Source: Pusillibacter faecalis (GTDB lineage Bacteria > Bacillota > Clostridia > Oscillospirales > Oscillospiraceae). Taken from it: a DNA stretch of 64,000 bases. Of this stretch, positions 30,867-39,971 are shown one piece after another; position 1 is the stretch's first letter; the number at the start of each line of letters is the position of its first letter. The translations under genes and the position numbers were made by a program. The notes beneath the pieces were generated by a model, which searched no databases, was not told where the DNA came from, and saw only the letters and a program-made list of their open reading frames with translations. The stretch covers positions 372,001 to 436,000 of the forward strand of contig NZ_AP023420.1 of NCBI RefSeq assembly GCF_018408705.1. The letters are read 5' to 3'.

Positions 30867-33296
30867 TCAATCCAATACGGAGCTGTCTCCAAACTGAACC
30901 GTCACCACTGTGCCAGCCGGTGCTTCTGTTCCTGCCTCCCGGTTTTGGGAGAGCGCTTTCACATTGCCGGAGGACGAGGCAGTGGTCCCGCTGACCTTCA
31001 TAATGAGGCCCGCATCTGTGAGAAGCCGGTTGGCCTCTGCCGCTGTCTTCCCCACCACATTGGGTACCGTACAAGGCGCCGTTGGTTTTTCTGCTCCCAG
31101 GTAGAGAATGATCGTAGCATTATTGGGTACAATCGCGCCGCCTGCCGGAGTCTGGTCCGTGACGGTGTCTCCGCTTCCCACCGTGCGGCAAGAAAAGCCG
31201 GCTGCCTCCAAGCGGCTCTTGGCATTCTCCGCAGTCTCGCCCACTACATTGGGTACAGCGGCATCCGCGCTGGAGAGCTCGTCGGCGCTGTAATCCGGCT
31301 CCACCCCCAGGGCAGGCAGAATGTCCGCCATGATACTGCTGGCAGTAGGCGCCACCATGTTGCCGCCTGACACATAGACGCCGGTATTCCGGCTGGGGGT
31401 GTCCATGGTGAGCAGCATGATATACTGGGGATCGTCCGCTGGCGCAAAGCACATGAAGGACACCACCACCTCTTTGGTGGTATTCCGGGTCTCTGTCTTA
31501 TCTGCGGTGCCGGTCTTGCCGCCGATGCGGTATCCGGCCACCTGTCCGTTCTTACCGGTACCGGAGGCCACCACGTATTCCAGGCATTCCCGAACAACAG
31601 CGGAGGTCTCCTCGCTGATAACCTGCCGGACGGGTGTGGCCTCGTGCTGGTAGATCACGTTGCCGTCGCTGTCCAGTTCCTGTTCTACCACATAGGGTGT
31701 GTACAGATATCCGCCGTTGATACAGGCCGCCTGGGCCCGGATCAGCTCCAAAGGTGTCACATTAAAGGTTTGGCCAAAGGAATAGGAGGCCAGGGAGATC
31801 TGGTGTGAGTTGAACGTATCCGGATCTGTAAAAATGCCGGCGACCTCTCCCACCATATCCACACCGGTCTTTTCCATCAAGCCAAAGGCCTGCAGATATT
31901 CGTAGTACTTCTCCGTTCCCACCCGCAGGCCGATGTTGATAAAAGCCGGGTTACAGGAATTTCCAACCGCTTCAACCAGGCTCTGGCTTCCGTGGCCAGT
32001 CTTTTTCGAGCACCGCAGTGTCCACCCCTCAATACTCACAGCACCGCTGCAGCTAAACGTGCTGCTCTTGCTCACCACGCCCTCCTCCAGAGCAATGGCC
32101 AGCGTGATAGGCTTAAACGTGGAGCCCGGCTCATAGGTAGAATCAATGCACTTATTCCGCCACTGGGTATTCATGGCTTCGCTTTTGGCCTTGCTGACAG
32201 CCTCGTTATATTCCTCTTCCGTCTCATATTCGGACTGCTTTCCCGCCAGGTCTGCCAGGGTCTTATCCAGTTTTTTCTGCAGCGCCTCATCTCGTACCAC
32301 GCCAGGTTCATTGAGGTCATAGTTGGGGTAGGAGGCCATGGCGACAATCGCACCGGTATTCACGTCCATGACGATGCCGGTAGCACCGTTGGCGGCATCA
32401 AATTTATCAATCATGCTTTCCAGTCCCTTTTCCAGATAGGACTGGACCTCCACATCCATGGTCAGGACCAGGCTGTTGCCGTTCTCGGCGTCATAGTACT
32501 GCTCATACTGGTACAGCAGGTCTGTTCCCACGCCGTTTTTGGCGGTCACGGTCATACCTGCCGTCCCCTCCAGCACGTCGTTGTATTTCGCCTCCAGGCC
32601 CACCCCGCCCACATTGTCGGCGTTGACAAAGCCCAGCACATTGGCCGCCAGGGTGCTGTAAGTATAATACCGCTTGGTATCCGGCTGAATCCAGACGCCC
32701 TGCAGCTTTTTTTGCTGGTCCTCTGGAACCGCGTTGCCCTCCTCGTCAATCTCGCCGTTGATGAAGCGGCGGACTTCGTCAGCCACCTCCTGTTCCACCT
32801 TCTTGCGGACATTGTAATACATGGAGCCCAAATCCTCCATGGCCTTTTCTATATCAGCCTGGTCTTTTTCCAGAATCCGGCTGAGGCCACGGGCGATATA
32901 TGCCTGATCCCGTATCTCCGGAGCCGTATAGCTCTCGCCTTTCTCAGCGGCTTTGGCCGCAGCCTCCTCAATAGCTTTCTCCTGGCTCTCTACAAATTCC
33001 GCAATTTCCTTGGGAGAGATGTTGATAGTCTCCGCAGTGGCGGAGACTGCCAGTGTGTTGCCGTTTCGATCATAAATGGTCCCGCGGGAGGCCGTCACCA
33101 CCGCGCTGCGGGTCTGCTGATTCACCGCCCGGGTCTGCATAGCCTCATGCTGATTGATCTGCAAATCATAAAGTTTCCAAAACAGCACAACAAATGTGAT
33201 GACGCCAAGGATGGCCATCACCAGCACGGTGCGGCTCCGGATCACTTGATTGGCCCGGCGGGCCGCATCACTTTTTCTTTGTTTGGGCTTTGCCAT
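30867..33296 (-). CDS. Class B penicillin-binding protein (transpeptidase) with PASTA domains
   Basis: An 809-residue membrane-anchored DD-transpeptidase. One transmembrane helix lies near residues 26-48; a dimerisation domain follows; the catalytic domain has SxxK in YEPGSTFKP, SxN in VGNSCNPAF and KTGTA in RIGGKTGTADK. Two PASTA repeats occupy about residues 665-805 (VPNVVGETAENAKSRL and VPNVVGKTAAEANRLL). It cross-links peptidoglycan at the septum with FtsW. It may be the vegetative PBP2B or the sporulation SpoVD; its place after ftsL suits either, and two PASTA repeats lean toward the former. Confidence 0.95.
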   Translation of the reverse strand: MAKPKQRKSDAARRANQVIRSRTVLVMAILGVITFVVLFWKLYDLQINQHEAMQTRAVNQQTRSAVVTASRGTIYDRNGNTLAVSATAETINISPKEIAEFVESQEKAIEEAAAKAAEKGESYTAPEIRDQAYIARGLSRILEKDQADIEKAMEDLGSMYYNVRKKVEQEVADEVRRFINGEIDEEGNAVPEDQQKKLQGVWIQPDTKRYYTYSTLAANVLGFVNADNVGGVGLEAKYNDVLEGTAGMTVTAKNGVGTDLLYQYEQYYDAENGNSLVLTMDVEVQSYLEKGLESMIDKFDAANGATGIVMDVNTGAIVAMASYPNYDLNEPGVVRDEALQKKLDKTLADLAGKQSEYETEEEYNEAVSKAKSEAMNTQWRNKCIDSTYEPGSTFKPITLAIALEEGVVSKSSTFSCSGAVSIEGWTLRCSKKTGHGSQSLVEAVGNSCNPAFINIGLRVGTEKYYEYLQAFGLMEKTGVDMVGEVAGIFTDPDTFNSHQISLASYSFGQTFNVTPLELIRAQAACINGGYLYTPYVVEQELDSDGNVIYQHEATPVRQVISEETSAVVRECLEYVVASGTGKNGQVAGYRIGGKTGTADKTETRNTTKEVVVSFMCFAPADDPQYIMLLTMDTPSRNTGVYVSGGNMVAPTASSIMADILPALGVEPDYSADELSSADAAVPNVVGETAENAKSRLEAAGFSCRTVGSGDTVTDQTPAGGAIVPNNATIILYLGAEKPTAPCTVPNVVGKTAAEANRLLTDAGLIMKVSGTTASSSGNVKALSQNREAGTEAPAGTVVTVQFGDSSVLD

Positions 33297-33426
33297 CCAG
33301 GGACCTCCTTTTTCTCCGCGAGAATGCTCATGCCTACAAATTTTGTATACCTCTCAAGAAAATGGGGAGCGAGAAGCAGCCTTCTCCCTCCCCGCCGTAT
33401 CATTCCATGCCAGTATAGTGCAGTGC

Positions 33427-33975
33427 TTACTGAAAATATTCCACCACTGAGTAGACGCCATGGTTCAAAGCGGCCAGAACGCGGTCAAAAACGCTGTCTT
33501 CTTCCTTTTGATAGACAACCGCGCTGTCTCCGCCGGAGATATCCAGGTAACAGATTTGGCTGGAGCTGGGCTTGCTCATGCCGGCTGCCTCAGCAGCCTC
33601 TCGCACAGTGGTCAGATCAAACATCCGCTCATACTGGGCGGTCAGAATGACATTCTGACTCTCCAACTCTTCCAGCTCCTCCTTCAGCGCTACCGTATCG
33701 GAGGAAAGTACCGTCAGCTGAATGTGGCCGACCAGAACCAAAACCGCCATGCCCATCACCAGAATAGAACCGAAAACAGAAAACAGCGATACATGCTGAC
33801 GCTGGCGCAGCTCCACGCGGGGAATTGCACGAATCCTCTCCGTCTCCCGTTCCCGCCGGCGCGGGGCCTCGCCAGCGTGGCGCAGCTCCCGTTCCCGAAC
33901 AGCCCAGTCCAGCTCCCGCGCAAGACTGCCGTCCACAGACTGGCGATAACGCAAATCTCTGGCTGCTGATGCCAT
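33427..33975 (-). CDS. ftsL: FtsL-like septum protein
   Basis: A 182-residue bitopic protein at the ftsL position, between rsmH and the PBP gene. A long basic cytoplasmic part (about 60 residues) leads to one transmembrane helix (near 63-85) and a coiled coil (ALKEELEELESQNVILTAQ), followed by a short conserved stretch AAAGMSKPSSSQICYLDI. FtsL forms a complex with FtsQ/DivIB and DivIC. Identification rests on architecture and position since the family is poorly conserved in sequence. Confidence 0.78.
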   Translation of the reverse strand: MASAARDLRYRQSVDGSLARELDWAVRERELRHAGEAPRRRERETERIRAIPRVELRQRQHVSLFSVFGSILVMGMAVLVLVGHIQLTVLSSDTVALKEELEELESQNVILTAQYERMFDLTTVREAAEAAGMSKPSSSQICYLDISGGDSAVVYQKEEDSVFDRVLAALNHGVYSVVEYFQ

Positions 33976-34016
33976 GGTAAAAATCTCTCCCCTCCGTCAA
34001 TTCCTGTTCAAACATG

Positions 34017-34964
34017 TCACAGGCCCTGCGGCCCGCACTTTTCCGCCACGCGCAGCTTGGCGCTGCGCGCGCGGGGATTGTCCGCTAGTTCCGCCTCATC
34101 CGCTGTCATGGGCTTGCGGGTTAGAAGTTTCAGCCTCGGCTTCTTGCCGCAGACACACACCGGAAATTCCGGCGGGCATGTGCAGCCCCTGGCCATATCG
34201 GCCATCGCCTGCTTCACAATCCGGTCCTCCAGCGAGTGAAAGGTCATCACTGCCAGTCGTCCACCGGGCGATAGCTTGTCCACCGCCGCCGTCAGCATGG
34301 GCGGCAATGCCTCCAATTCACCATTGACAGCAATCCGGATAGCCTGGAAGGTGCGCTTGGCCGGGTGCTGTTTCTCCCGCAGGGCCTGTGGGGGCATTGC
34401 CCCTTTGATCACATCCACCAGCTGCAGCGTGGTTTCAATCTCATGGGTCTCTCTGGTCCGGCAAATCGCCCTGGTAATGGCAGGTGCATAGCGCTCCTCA
34501 CCGTACTCAAACAAAATCCGCCGCAGCTCCTCATAGCTCCAAGTATTGACCACTGTATACGCCGTCAAAGGCGCGGAAGCATCCATCCGCATATCCAGCG
34601 GAGCATCCTGCATGTAAGAGAATCCCCGGGAGGCGTCATCCAGCTGGGGAGAGGATACCCCCAGGTCAAATAGCATTCCCTGGACCTGGTCAATGCCGGC
34701 AGAGTCCAGAAGAGCCGCCAAATCCGAGAAATTGCCGTGCAGTAGGGTCACGCGGTCCAGCCAGGGCGCCAGACGGCAGGGTGCCGCGTCAATCGCAGCC
34801 TGATCCCGGTCAATGCAGATCAGCCGCCCGGTGGTAAGGCGCCGGGCAATCTCCCGGGAGTGTCCAGCCCGGCCCAACGTGCCATCCACATAAACCCCGT
34901 CAGGGTGGATGTCCAGGGCCCGGATGCATGCGTCCAAAAGGACAGGAGTGTGTGTAAATTCCAT
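34017..34964 (-). CDS. rsmH: 16S rRNA (cytosine-1402-N4)-methyltransferase RsmH
   Basis: A 315-residue SAM-dependent methyltransferase. The N-terminal EFTHTPVLLDACIRAL, DGTLGRAGHS SAM loop, LFDLGVSSPQLDD and the C-terminal MTFHSLEDRIVK are all standard for MraW/RsmH. It methylates C1402 in the ribosomal decoding centre. ATG 34964 begins 2 bp after the mraZ stop, so the two are tightly coupled; the long in-frame extension upstream is the mraZ region in another frame. Confidence 0.96.
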   Translation of the reverse strand: MEFTHTPVLLDACIRALDIHPDGVYVDGTLGRAGHSREIARRLTTGRLICIDRDQAAIDAAPCRLAPWLDRVTLLHGNFSDLAALLDSAGIDQVQGMLFDLGVSSPQLDDASRGFSYMQDAPLDMRMDASAPLTAYTVVNTWSYEELRRILFEYGEERYAPAITRAICRTRETHEIETTLQLVDVIKGAMPPQALREKQHPAKRTFQAIRIAVNGELEALPPMLTAAVDKLSPGGRLAVMTFHSLEDRIVKQAMADMARGCTCPPEFPVCVCGKKPRLKLLTRKPMTADEAELADNPRARSAKLRVAEKCGPQGL

Positions 34965-34966
34965 AC

Positions 34967-35410
34967 TTATCCACGATTCCGGCGGGCCCGCGCCAATGCG
35001 TCCATAGCGGCGGCCATATCGTCGTCCTGAAGCATTCTGGCCTCCCGCTCCGCCCAAGCTGCAGCGTCCCAGATCTCGGCGAAGGTATTCAATCCCACAA
35101 TCGTAGCGGTCTTTTTCAGTCCCGCGTACTTGCGCAGGGAGGCGGGGATCAGAACCCGGCCCTGGCCGTCCGGCTCGCACTCCACAGCGTTGGCATACAG
35201 CAGCGACAGTGCCCTTGCCTCCGTATAGGGCAGCTCGTCCATCTCTTCGGACATCTGCTCCCATTTCGTTTGGGGATAAATTGTCAGGCAGCCCTCGGCG
35301 CCAATGGTGACATAAAAGATATCGCCCAAGGCCTCCCGCATATTGGAGGGAATCACCAGACGTCCCTTGGCGTCAATGCTGTTATTCGATTTTCCCATCA
35401 GCCTCGCCAT
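34967..35410 (-). CDS. mraZ: Transcriptional regulator MraZ
   Basis: A 147-residue protein with two SpoVT/AbrB-like repeats, seen in [16 protein letters not shown] and [20 protein letters not shown]. MraZ binds repeats in its own promoter and controls the dcw cluster. The first gene of the cluster. ATG 35410 has a GGGGGA SD, and three correctly spaced TGGGN-type boxes lie upstream. Confidence 0.97.
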   Translation of the reverse strand: MARLMGKSNNSIDAKGRLVIPSNMREALGDIFYVTIGAEGCLTIYPQTKWEQMSEEMDELPYTEARALSLLYANAVECEPDGQGRVLIPASLRKYAGLKKTATIVGLNTFAEIWDAAAWAEREARMLQDDDMAAAMDALARARRNRG

Positions 35411-35468
35411 GGTGCGTCCCCCTTTCCCCCTCTTCTTGGGACAAAATGGGGCAGCTGTGACACTTAAA

Positions 35469-35493
35469 CACCTAAGTTACCCACTTTTCCCCA
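35469..35493 (-). promoter_or_regulatory. mraZ: MraZ operator: three 5-bp boxes at 10-bp spacing
   Basis: On the minus strand TGGGG, TGGGT and AGGTG occur with 5-bp spacers (35493-35489, 35483-35479, 35473-35469). This matches the known MraZ site of TGGGN repeats every 10 bp; the third box is degenerate. It lies just downstream of the predicted -10. Confidence 0.7.
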
Positions 35494-35506
35494 CCGTCGT
35501 ATTTTG

Positions 35507-35535
35507 AGTATACGTAATTTTTATGGGAAATGCAA
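35507..35535 (-). promoter_or_regulatory. Predicted dcw-cluster promoter
   Basis: On the minus strand TTGCAT (35535-35530) and TATACT (35512-35507) are 17 bp apart, leaving about 90 nt of leader before mraZ. The 35411-35793 gap holds this promoter, the MraZ boxes and a terminator, and no gene. Confidence 0.65.
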
Positions 35536-35638
35536 GTTTTTTTTTGCGACAAAAAGTCGGTCAAACCCGGCTATTCTCTGTGTTTTAGCCATTTTTTCCA
35601 GGAATCTCCTCCACCATTTGTCAGTTTACGTAAAGTCA

Positions 35639-35680
35639 AAAATGTCCTCCGGCACAAGATGTTGTGCCGGAGGACATTTT
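35639..35680 (-). terminator. Terminator of the rsmD-coaD unit
   Basis: A perfect 19-bp stem (35639-35657 with 35662-35680; AAAATGTCCTCCGGCACAA arm) with a 4-nt loop, followed on the minus strand by TTTTTGAC. It insulates the dcw promoter from the upstream genes. Confidence 0.9.
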
Positions 35681-35793
35681 CTAGAAGTTATGATACAAAA
35701 TCTAGGTAGTCTTCAAAAAGTTTCCCGATATTCTTCGTCATTTTTAATGAATTTTTGGCGGATCTTCATTCTCTTTTGGGCGCACGTCATCAT

Positions 35794-36318
35794 TTAAACA
35801 TCGTCGTCTGATTGGATCGCCTTCTGCTCCAGCTTGGCGCGCTGCTCCTGCATCTGCTCAGCAGAGGCCGTCCGGAACCGGACCCGCTGCTGCTTAACCT
35901 CATCCAAAGCAGCCTGAACTGCCTCCTCCGTACGTGCCAGCGCATCCTCGGCATACTCATTCGCCACCTGATACAAAAGGCGGGAGCGTTCCTCCGCGTG
36001 GGCAATGATCTGTCGCGCCTTTTCCTTGGCAGCATAAAGCACCTCGCTATCGGATACCTTCGTACGGGCCTCCAGCTCCGCCTGCCGCATCATGCGGTCC
36101 ACGTCCCGTTTGGCCTCCTCCACAAACTTCTCCCGGGCCGACAGCAGTTCCTGGGCGCGCTTCACCTCCACCGGCAGCTGAGCCCGCAGCTCGTCCAGAA
36201 GATCCAGCATCTCATCCCGGTCCACGATGCTCATCCCCGGCTTGAGCGCGGGAGCCTTGGCCTCCTCAATCCGCTCATAGAGCATATCAATTAAACGGTT
36301 GACATCGCTGCTTGCCAT
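35794..36318 (-). CDS. Coiled-coil protein, DivIVA/V-ATPase E-like
   Basis: A 174-residue protein that is almost wholly charged alpha-helix with heptad-like spacing (for example EKFVEEAKRDVDRMMRQAE and AKEKARQIIAHAEERSRLL). No membrane segment and no catalytic motif. Similar helical proteins of the DivIVA or V-ATPase subunit E type occur beside coaD in Clostridia. It follows coaD by 5 bp. A structural or cell-pole role is possible, but function is unknown. Confidence 0.65.
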   Translation of the reverse strand: MASSDVNRLIDMLYERIEEAKAPALKPGMSIVDRDEMLDLLDELRAQLPVEVKRAQELLSAREKFVEEAKRDVDRMMRQAELEARTKVSDSEVLYAAKEKARQIIAHAEERSRLLYQVANEYAEDALARTEEAVQAALDEVKQQRVRFRTASAEQMQEQRAKLEQKAIQSDDDV

Positions 36319-36323
36319 AGCGC

Positions 36324-36815
36324 TTACTCTCCTTTCTCCTCCATGATCCTCCGCACCAACGGGATGATCGCCGCCGGCAGATACCGCTCTAAGGGCTGAT
36401 GGTAGCGGATCATCTCCCGTGCCATGGAAGAGCTGAAATGCTGATAGGCCGGACTTGCCGGCAGCAGCACGGTGTCCAGCCCCGGATGAATGCCGCGGTT
36501 GATCTGCGCCAACTGGTATTCTACATCAAAATCCGCCGCGCAGCGGACGCCCCGCACAATCGCCTGCGCGCCGTGAGCCACGGCAAAATCCGCCTGCAGT
36601 CCCGGTCCCAGCTCCGCCTCCACGTTCGGAAGGTCCGCAACGGCGGCCTGCACCATCTGGAGCTTCTGCTCCGGCGTAAACATCTGGTTGCGCTTTTCCG
36701 CGTTGGGGCTGACGCAGACCCACACCTTGTCAAAACAGGCGGCTGCCCGCTGAATGATATCATAGTGTCCCAGTGTGATGGGATCAAAGCTGCCGGAACA
36801 GATCGCTGCTCTCAT
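36324..36815 (-). CDS. coaD: Phosphopantetheine adenylyltransferase
   Basis: A 163-residue nucleotidyltransferase that makes dephospho-CoA from 4'-phosphopantetheine and ATP. The N-terminus CSGSFDPITLGHYDII holds the (T/H)xGH motif, and the later PASPAYQHFSSSMAREM matches the ISSTxVRE-type motif in modified form. Its ATG overlaps the rsmD stop by 4 bp (ATGA-type), so the genes are translationally coupled, the usual rsmD-coaD pairing. Confidence 0.95.
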   Translation of the reverse strand: MRAAICSGSFDPITLGHYDIIQRAAACFDKVWVCVSPNAEKRNQMFTPEQKLQMVQAAVADLPNVEAELGPGLQADFAVAHGAQAIVRGVRCAADFDVEYQLAQINRGIHPGLDTVLLPASPAYQHFSSSMAREMIRYHQPLERYLPAAIIPLVRRIMEEKGE

Positions 36816-37384
36816 GGGGTCTCTCCTTCGTTTCTGTGATTTTCGGCCCGGCGGAAAATCGTCAGGCCAATCTTGCCATACCGATACGTGCGGTGGAGCC
36901 GGCAGGTCTCCGTCGGAGACACGGGAGGCCTGTCCGCCGGGTGCTCTGCTGCAATTATACCATGTGGATTCAGAATGTCAAACGCCGCAATTTGTTCCAG
37001 CGCCTTCTCTAAAAGTCCTGTTTGGTAAGGCGGGTCCAAGAAGATGATGTCAAAGGTTCCGTGGGCGCGGGCCACAACGTCCAGCGCGCTGCCGCAGATC
37101 ACTTCCGCCCGGTCTGCCAGCTCTGTCAACGCCAGATTCTCCCGGATCAACCGGACGGCGTCCGTCCTCTGGTCCACAAAGACCGCTTTAGCTGCGCCGC
37201 GGCTGAGGCACTCAATCCCCAGCTGACCTGTCCCCGCGAAGAGGTCCAGAACCCGCCGCCCCTCAATTTCAAATTGGAGGATGCTAAAGAGCCCCTCCTT
37301 CACCCGGTCCGTGGTTGGGCGGGTCTCCTGCCCTTCCAGCTCTTTAAGTCGACGGCCCCGGGCGGAACCGGTAATCACGCGCAT
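36812..37384 (-). CDS. rsmD: 16S rRNA (guanine-966-N2)-methyltransferase RsmD
   Basis: A 190-residue SAM methyltransferase. RVITGSARGRRL at the N-terminus, RPTTDRVKEGLFSIL, the SAM loop VLDLFAGTGQLGIECLSRGA and the catalytic LDPPYQ are family signatures. ATG 37384 has a GGAAGGAG SD; a long in-frame upstream extension is low-complexity and overlaps promoter DNA. First gene of the rsmD-coaD-coiled-coil unit. Confidence 0.94.
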   Translation of the reverse strand: MRVITGSARGRRLKELEGQETRPTTDRVKEGLFSILQFEIEGRRVLDLFAGTGQLGIECLSRGAAKAVFVDQRTDAVRLIRENLALTELADRAEVICGSALDVVARAHGTFDIIFLDPPYQTGLLEKALEQIAAFDILNPHGIIAAEHPADRPPVSPTETCRLHRTYRYGKIGLTIFRRAENHRNEGETP

Positions 37385-37532
37385 GCTGTATCTCCTTCCC
37401 AGCCCGCTCCTCGGCGGGCGCGGCGCCGGACCCTGCCGCTGCGCGGCGCCGAGTGGTTTGATCTTGCTCCTTATTTTACGGCAAAGGCCATAACATTTCA
37501 ATAGTCTTTCTGCTTCAATCGCCATTTCATGC

Positions 37533-37561
37533 TTGTGCTTTTGGAAAAAATCGTTTATACT
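37533..37561 (+). promoter_or_regulatory. Predicted promoter of the asp23-fakA unit
   Basis: TTGTGC (37533-37538), 17-bp spacer, TATACT (37556-37561), 77 bp before the asp23 ATG. Confidence 0.6.
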
Positions 37562-37637
37562 ATAACTCTCAAATAACATGCAGAACCGGAAAGCGCGGTG
37601 GCGTGTCTTCCGGTACAGGGAAAGAAAGGACGTTCTC

Positions 37638-37988
37638 ATGATTCAATTCAAATCTGAACTAGGTGAGATCTCCGTCAGCAGTGCTGTGTTCTCCAACATC
37701 ACCGGCATGGCTGCCACCAATTGTTTCGGCGTTAAAGGCATGGCTTACCGCTCCATGACGGATGGACTTGTCCATCTGCTGCGCCGGGAAGCGATGAGCA
37801 AAGGCGTCAGCATCACCTATCATGACGATAACTCCATCTCCATTGAACTTCATATTGTTGTGGAAAACGGCGTCAACCTTCCGGCGGTATGCCGTTCCAT
37901 CATGAATGAGGTGCGCTACGTGGTCACAAAGAACACCGGCGTACAGGTCCGGGCTGTGGACGTGTGCGTTGATTCCATGATCCTGTAA
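37638..37988 (+). CDS. Asp23/Gls24 (DUF322) family protein
   Basis: A 116-residue Asp23-like protein with GEISVSSAVFSNITGMAATNC and the mid-protein IELHIVVENGVNLPAVCRSIMNEVRY typical of the YloU subgroup. These small proteins are linked to envelope or stress functions and in Firmicutes usually precede the fakA-like DAK2 gene, as here, 16 bp away. ATG 37638 has an AAGAAAGGA SD. The precise molecular role is unknown. Confidence 0.88.
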   Translation: MIQFKSELGEISVSSAVFSNITGMAATNCFGVKGMAYRSMTDGLVHLLRREAMSKGVSITYHDDNSISIELHIVVENGVNLPAVCRSIMNEVRYVVTKNTGVQVRAVDVCVDSMIL

Positions 37989-38004
37989 GGAGGGAGCCAT
38001 AGCC

Positions 38005-39699
38005 ATGAACGAACAGATCACCGGCGCGCTGTTTAAGCAGATGGTCCTGCACGGCGCCGCCTCTATTACGGCACAAAAACAGGCCATCAATGATTTGAAC
38101 GTGTTCCCCGTTCCCGATGGGGACACCGGCACGAATATGTCCATGACCATTTCCACCGCCGTTACGGAGCTGCGCAAAGCCGCCCCCACCGCGGTGACTC
38201 AGGCCGCGGATCTCACCGCCTCCGCGCTGCTGCGAGGCGCTCGGGGAAACTCCGGCGTCATCCTCTCGCTTCTCTTTCGCGGCCTTTCCAAGGGGCTCAA
38301 GGGGGTGGAGTCCGCTGACGCAGCCACCTTCTCCGCCGCCATGCAGGAGGGTGTCTCCGCCGCCTACAAGGCCGTCATGAAGCCTGCGGAGGGAACGGTG
38401 CTTACCGTCTCCCGTCTGGCCGCCAAGGAGGCGGTGGACACAGCAGGCTCTGGCGAGACCGACTTGGAAAAGGTTTTGGAGGCGGCAATCCGCAAGGGCT
38501 ATGAGACCCTCGCCCAGACCACGGATATGAATCCGGTTTTGAAAAAGGCCGGCGTGGTGGATGCCGGCGGCAAGGGCTATCTCCTGATTCTGGAGGGAAT
38601 GCTTGCCGCGCTGCGGGGTGAACCCTTGCCAGAGATCACCGAGGATAACGGCGCTCAGGACAAAGCTGATTTTGCCGCTCTCTCCGCCGAGGACATCACC
38701 TTCACGTTTGACACTGTCTTTATTGTTCGCAAAACGGTCAACACCCCATTAGAGCCTTTCCGCGCCTATCTGAACAGCATTGGCGATAGTCTGGTGATCG
38801 GTGAGGATGACGAGGCCTTTAAAGTCCATGTGCACACGGATATTCCCGGCGCGGCACTGATGGAGGCTCAGAAATATGGCACCCTGGAGCTGGCCAAAAT
38901 CGAGAACATGCGTACCCAGGCCGAGGACCTGGCAGCCGGCAGAACCGCCCAGAGCACCGATGACTTGGACGCCGTAGAGGAGGAGCTGGAGCATGCCGAA
39001 GCCCTGAAAGCATCCGCCCACACGGTAGCTGCTCCCGAAAAAAAATACGGCTTTCTGGCCGTATGCGCCGGCGAAGGCCTTGCCACCGTGTTCAAAGACC
39101 TAGGCGCTGATGAGGTGGTATCCGGCGGCCAGACCATGAATCCCTCTACAGAGAGTATCTTGGCTGGCGTGGATAAGATTCCTGCTGAAACCGTGTTTAT
39201 CCTGCCCAACAATGGCAACATCATCATGGCCGCCCAACAGTGCAGCGCCTTGACGGAAAAGCATGTGGTGGTCATTCCCACCAAAACGGTTCCCCAAGGG
39301 ATCACCGCCATGATGAACGTAGACTTTGAGTCTCCTGATCCTGAGAGCATCACAGAGGCCATGACCCAGAGTCTGTCCTCTGTCACCACCGCTCAGATCA
39401 CGTATGCCGCCCGGGATTCTGAGTTCGACGGCTTCCACATCAAGGAGGGGGACTATCTGGCCTTGCAGGAGGGGAAACTTTTTGGTACGGATACCTCCAT
39501 TGAAGCTCTGCTGGCGAAACTGGCGGCGGAGGCTGTGAGCCGGAGCGCGGAATTTGTCTCGCTGTATTTTGGCGAGGATGTCGCTGAAGAGGATGCTCAG
39601 CAGGCAGCTGATGTGTTCCGCACCCACTGTCCGGATACCGAGGTCGCCGTTCTCTCTGGCGGCCAGCCGGTTTATTACTATATCATCTCCATTGAATGA
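38005..39699 (+). CDS. fakA: DAK2-domain protein, fatty acid kinase FakA-like (YloV)
   Basis: A 564-residue protein. The N-terminal DAK2 domain (residues 1-200) has NVFPVPDGDTGTNMSMT and ALLRGARGNSGVILS, the ATP-site motifs of the dihydroxyacetone kinase L fold. A middle domain and a C-terminal DegV-like half follow, ending in SGGQPVYYYIISIE. FakA phosphorylates fatty acids bound by FakB so that exogenous fatty acids enter phospholipid synthesis. Follows the Asp23-like gene in one unit that ends at a clear terminator. Confidence 0.9.
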   Translation: MNEQITGALFKQMVLHGAASITAQKQAINDLNVFPVPDGDTGTNMSMTISTAVTELRKAAPTAVTQAADLTASALLRGARGNSGVILSLLFRGLSKGLKGVESADAATFSAAMQEGVSAAYKAVMKPAEGTVLTVSRLAAKEAVDTAGSGETDLEKVLEAAIRKGYETLAQTTDMNPVLKKAGVVDAGGKGYLLILEGMLAALRGEPLPEITEDNGAQDKADFAALSAEDITFTFDTVFIVRKTVNTPLEPFRAYLNSIGDSLVIGEDDEAFKVHVHTDIPGAALMEAQKYGTLELAKIENMRTQAEDLAAGRTAQSTDDLDAVEEELEHAEALKASAHTVAAPEKKYGFLAVCAGEGLATVFKDLGADEVVSGGQTMNPSTESILAGVDKIPAETVFILPNNGNIIMAAQQCSALTEKHVVVIPTKTVPQGITAMMNVDFESPDPESITEAMTQSLSSVTTAQITYAARDSEFDGFHIKEGDYLALQEGKLFGTDTSIEALLAKLAAEAVSRSAEFVSLYFGEDVAEEDAQQAADVFRTHCPDTEVAVLSGGQPVYYYIISIE

Positions 39700-39702
39700 A
39701 TG

Positions 39703-39728
39703 AAAAGGCCGCCAAAGGGCGGCCTTTT
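39703..39728 (+). terminator. Terminator after fakA
   Basis: An 11-bp stem (AAAAGGCCGCC / GGCGGCCTTTT) starting 3 bp after the stop codon. The remaining 240 bp to the flippase gene hold nothing recognisable. Confidence 0.88.
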
Positions 39729-39971
39729 CCGCTCTCTCAACGCCCAGCAAACACGGCTAAACGCTCCTTGCGGCACAATCTTTTTCAGCGTATCGGCAGA
39801 GGATTCCCATGCGCTTTTCGTAGCCGCCCGTTCTCATGATGTATCCCGTCCTGCCGAGGAGCGAAATGGCATGAGTCTTCTCACCAGGCTCGCTCGCCCG
39901 CGCATAGCGGCGGTGTGCGAGTTTTCTCACGGTGTCAATCCCAAAAGGTCAGCGGGCCACATGGCTTTCCG

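Noticed and set aside
31992..33650. A 552-codon plus-strand open frame opposite the PBP and ftsL genes
   Set aside because: GC-rich antisense shadow; low-complexity, His-rich product with no domain, while the minus strand holds clear PBP and FtsL proteins.
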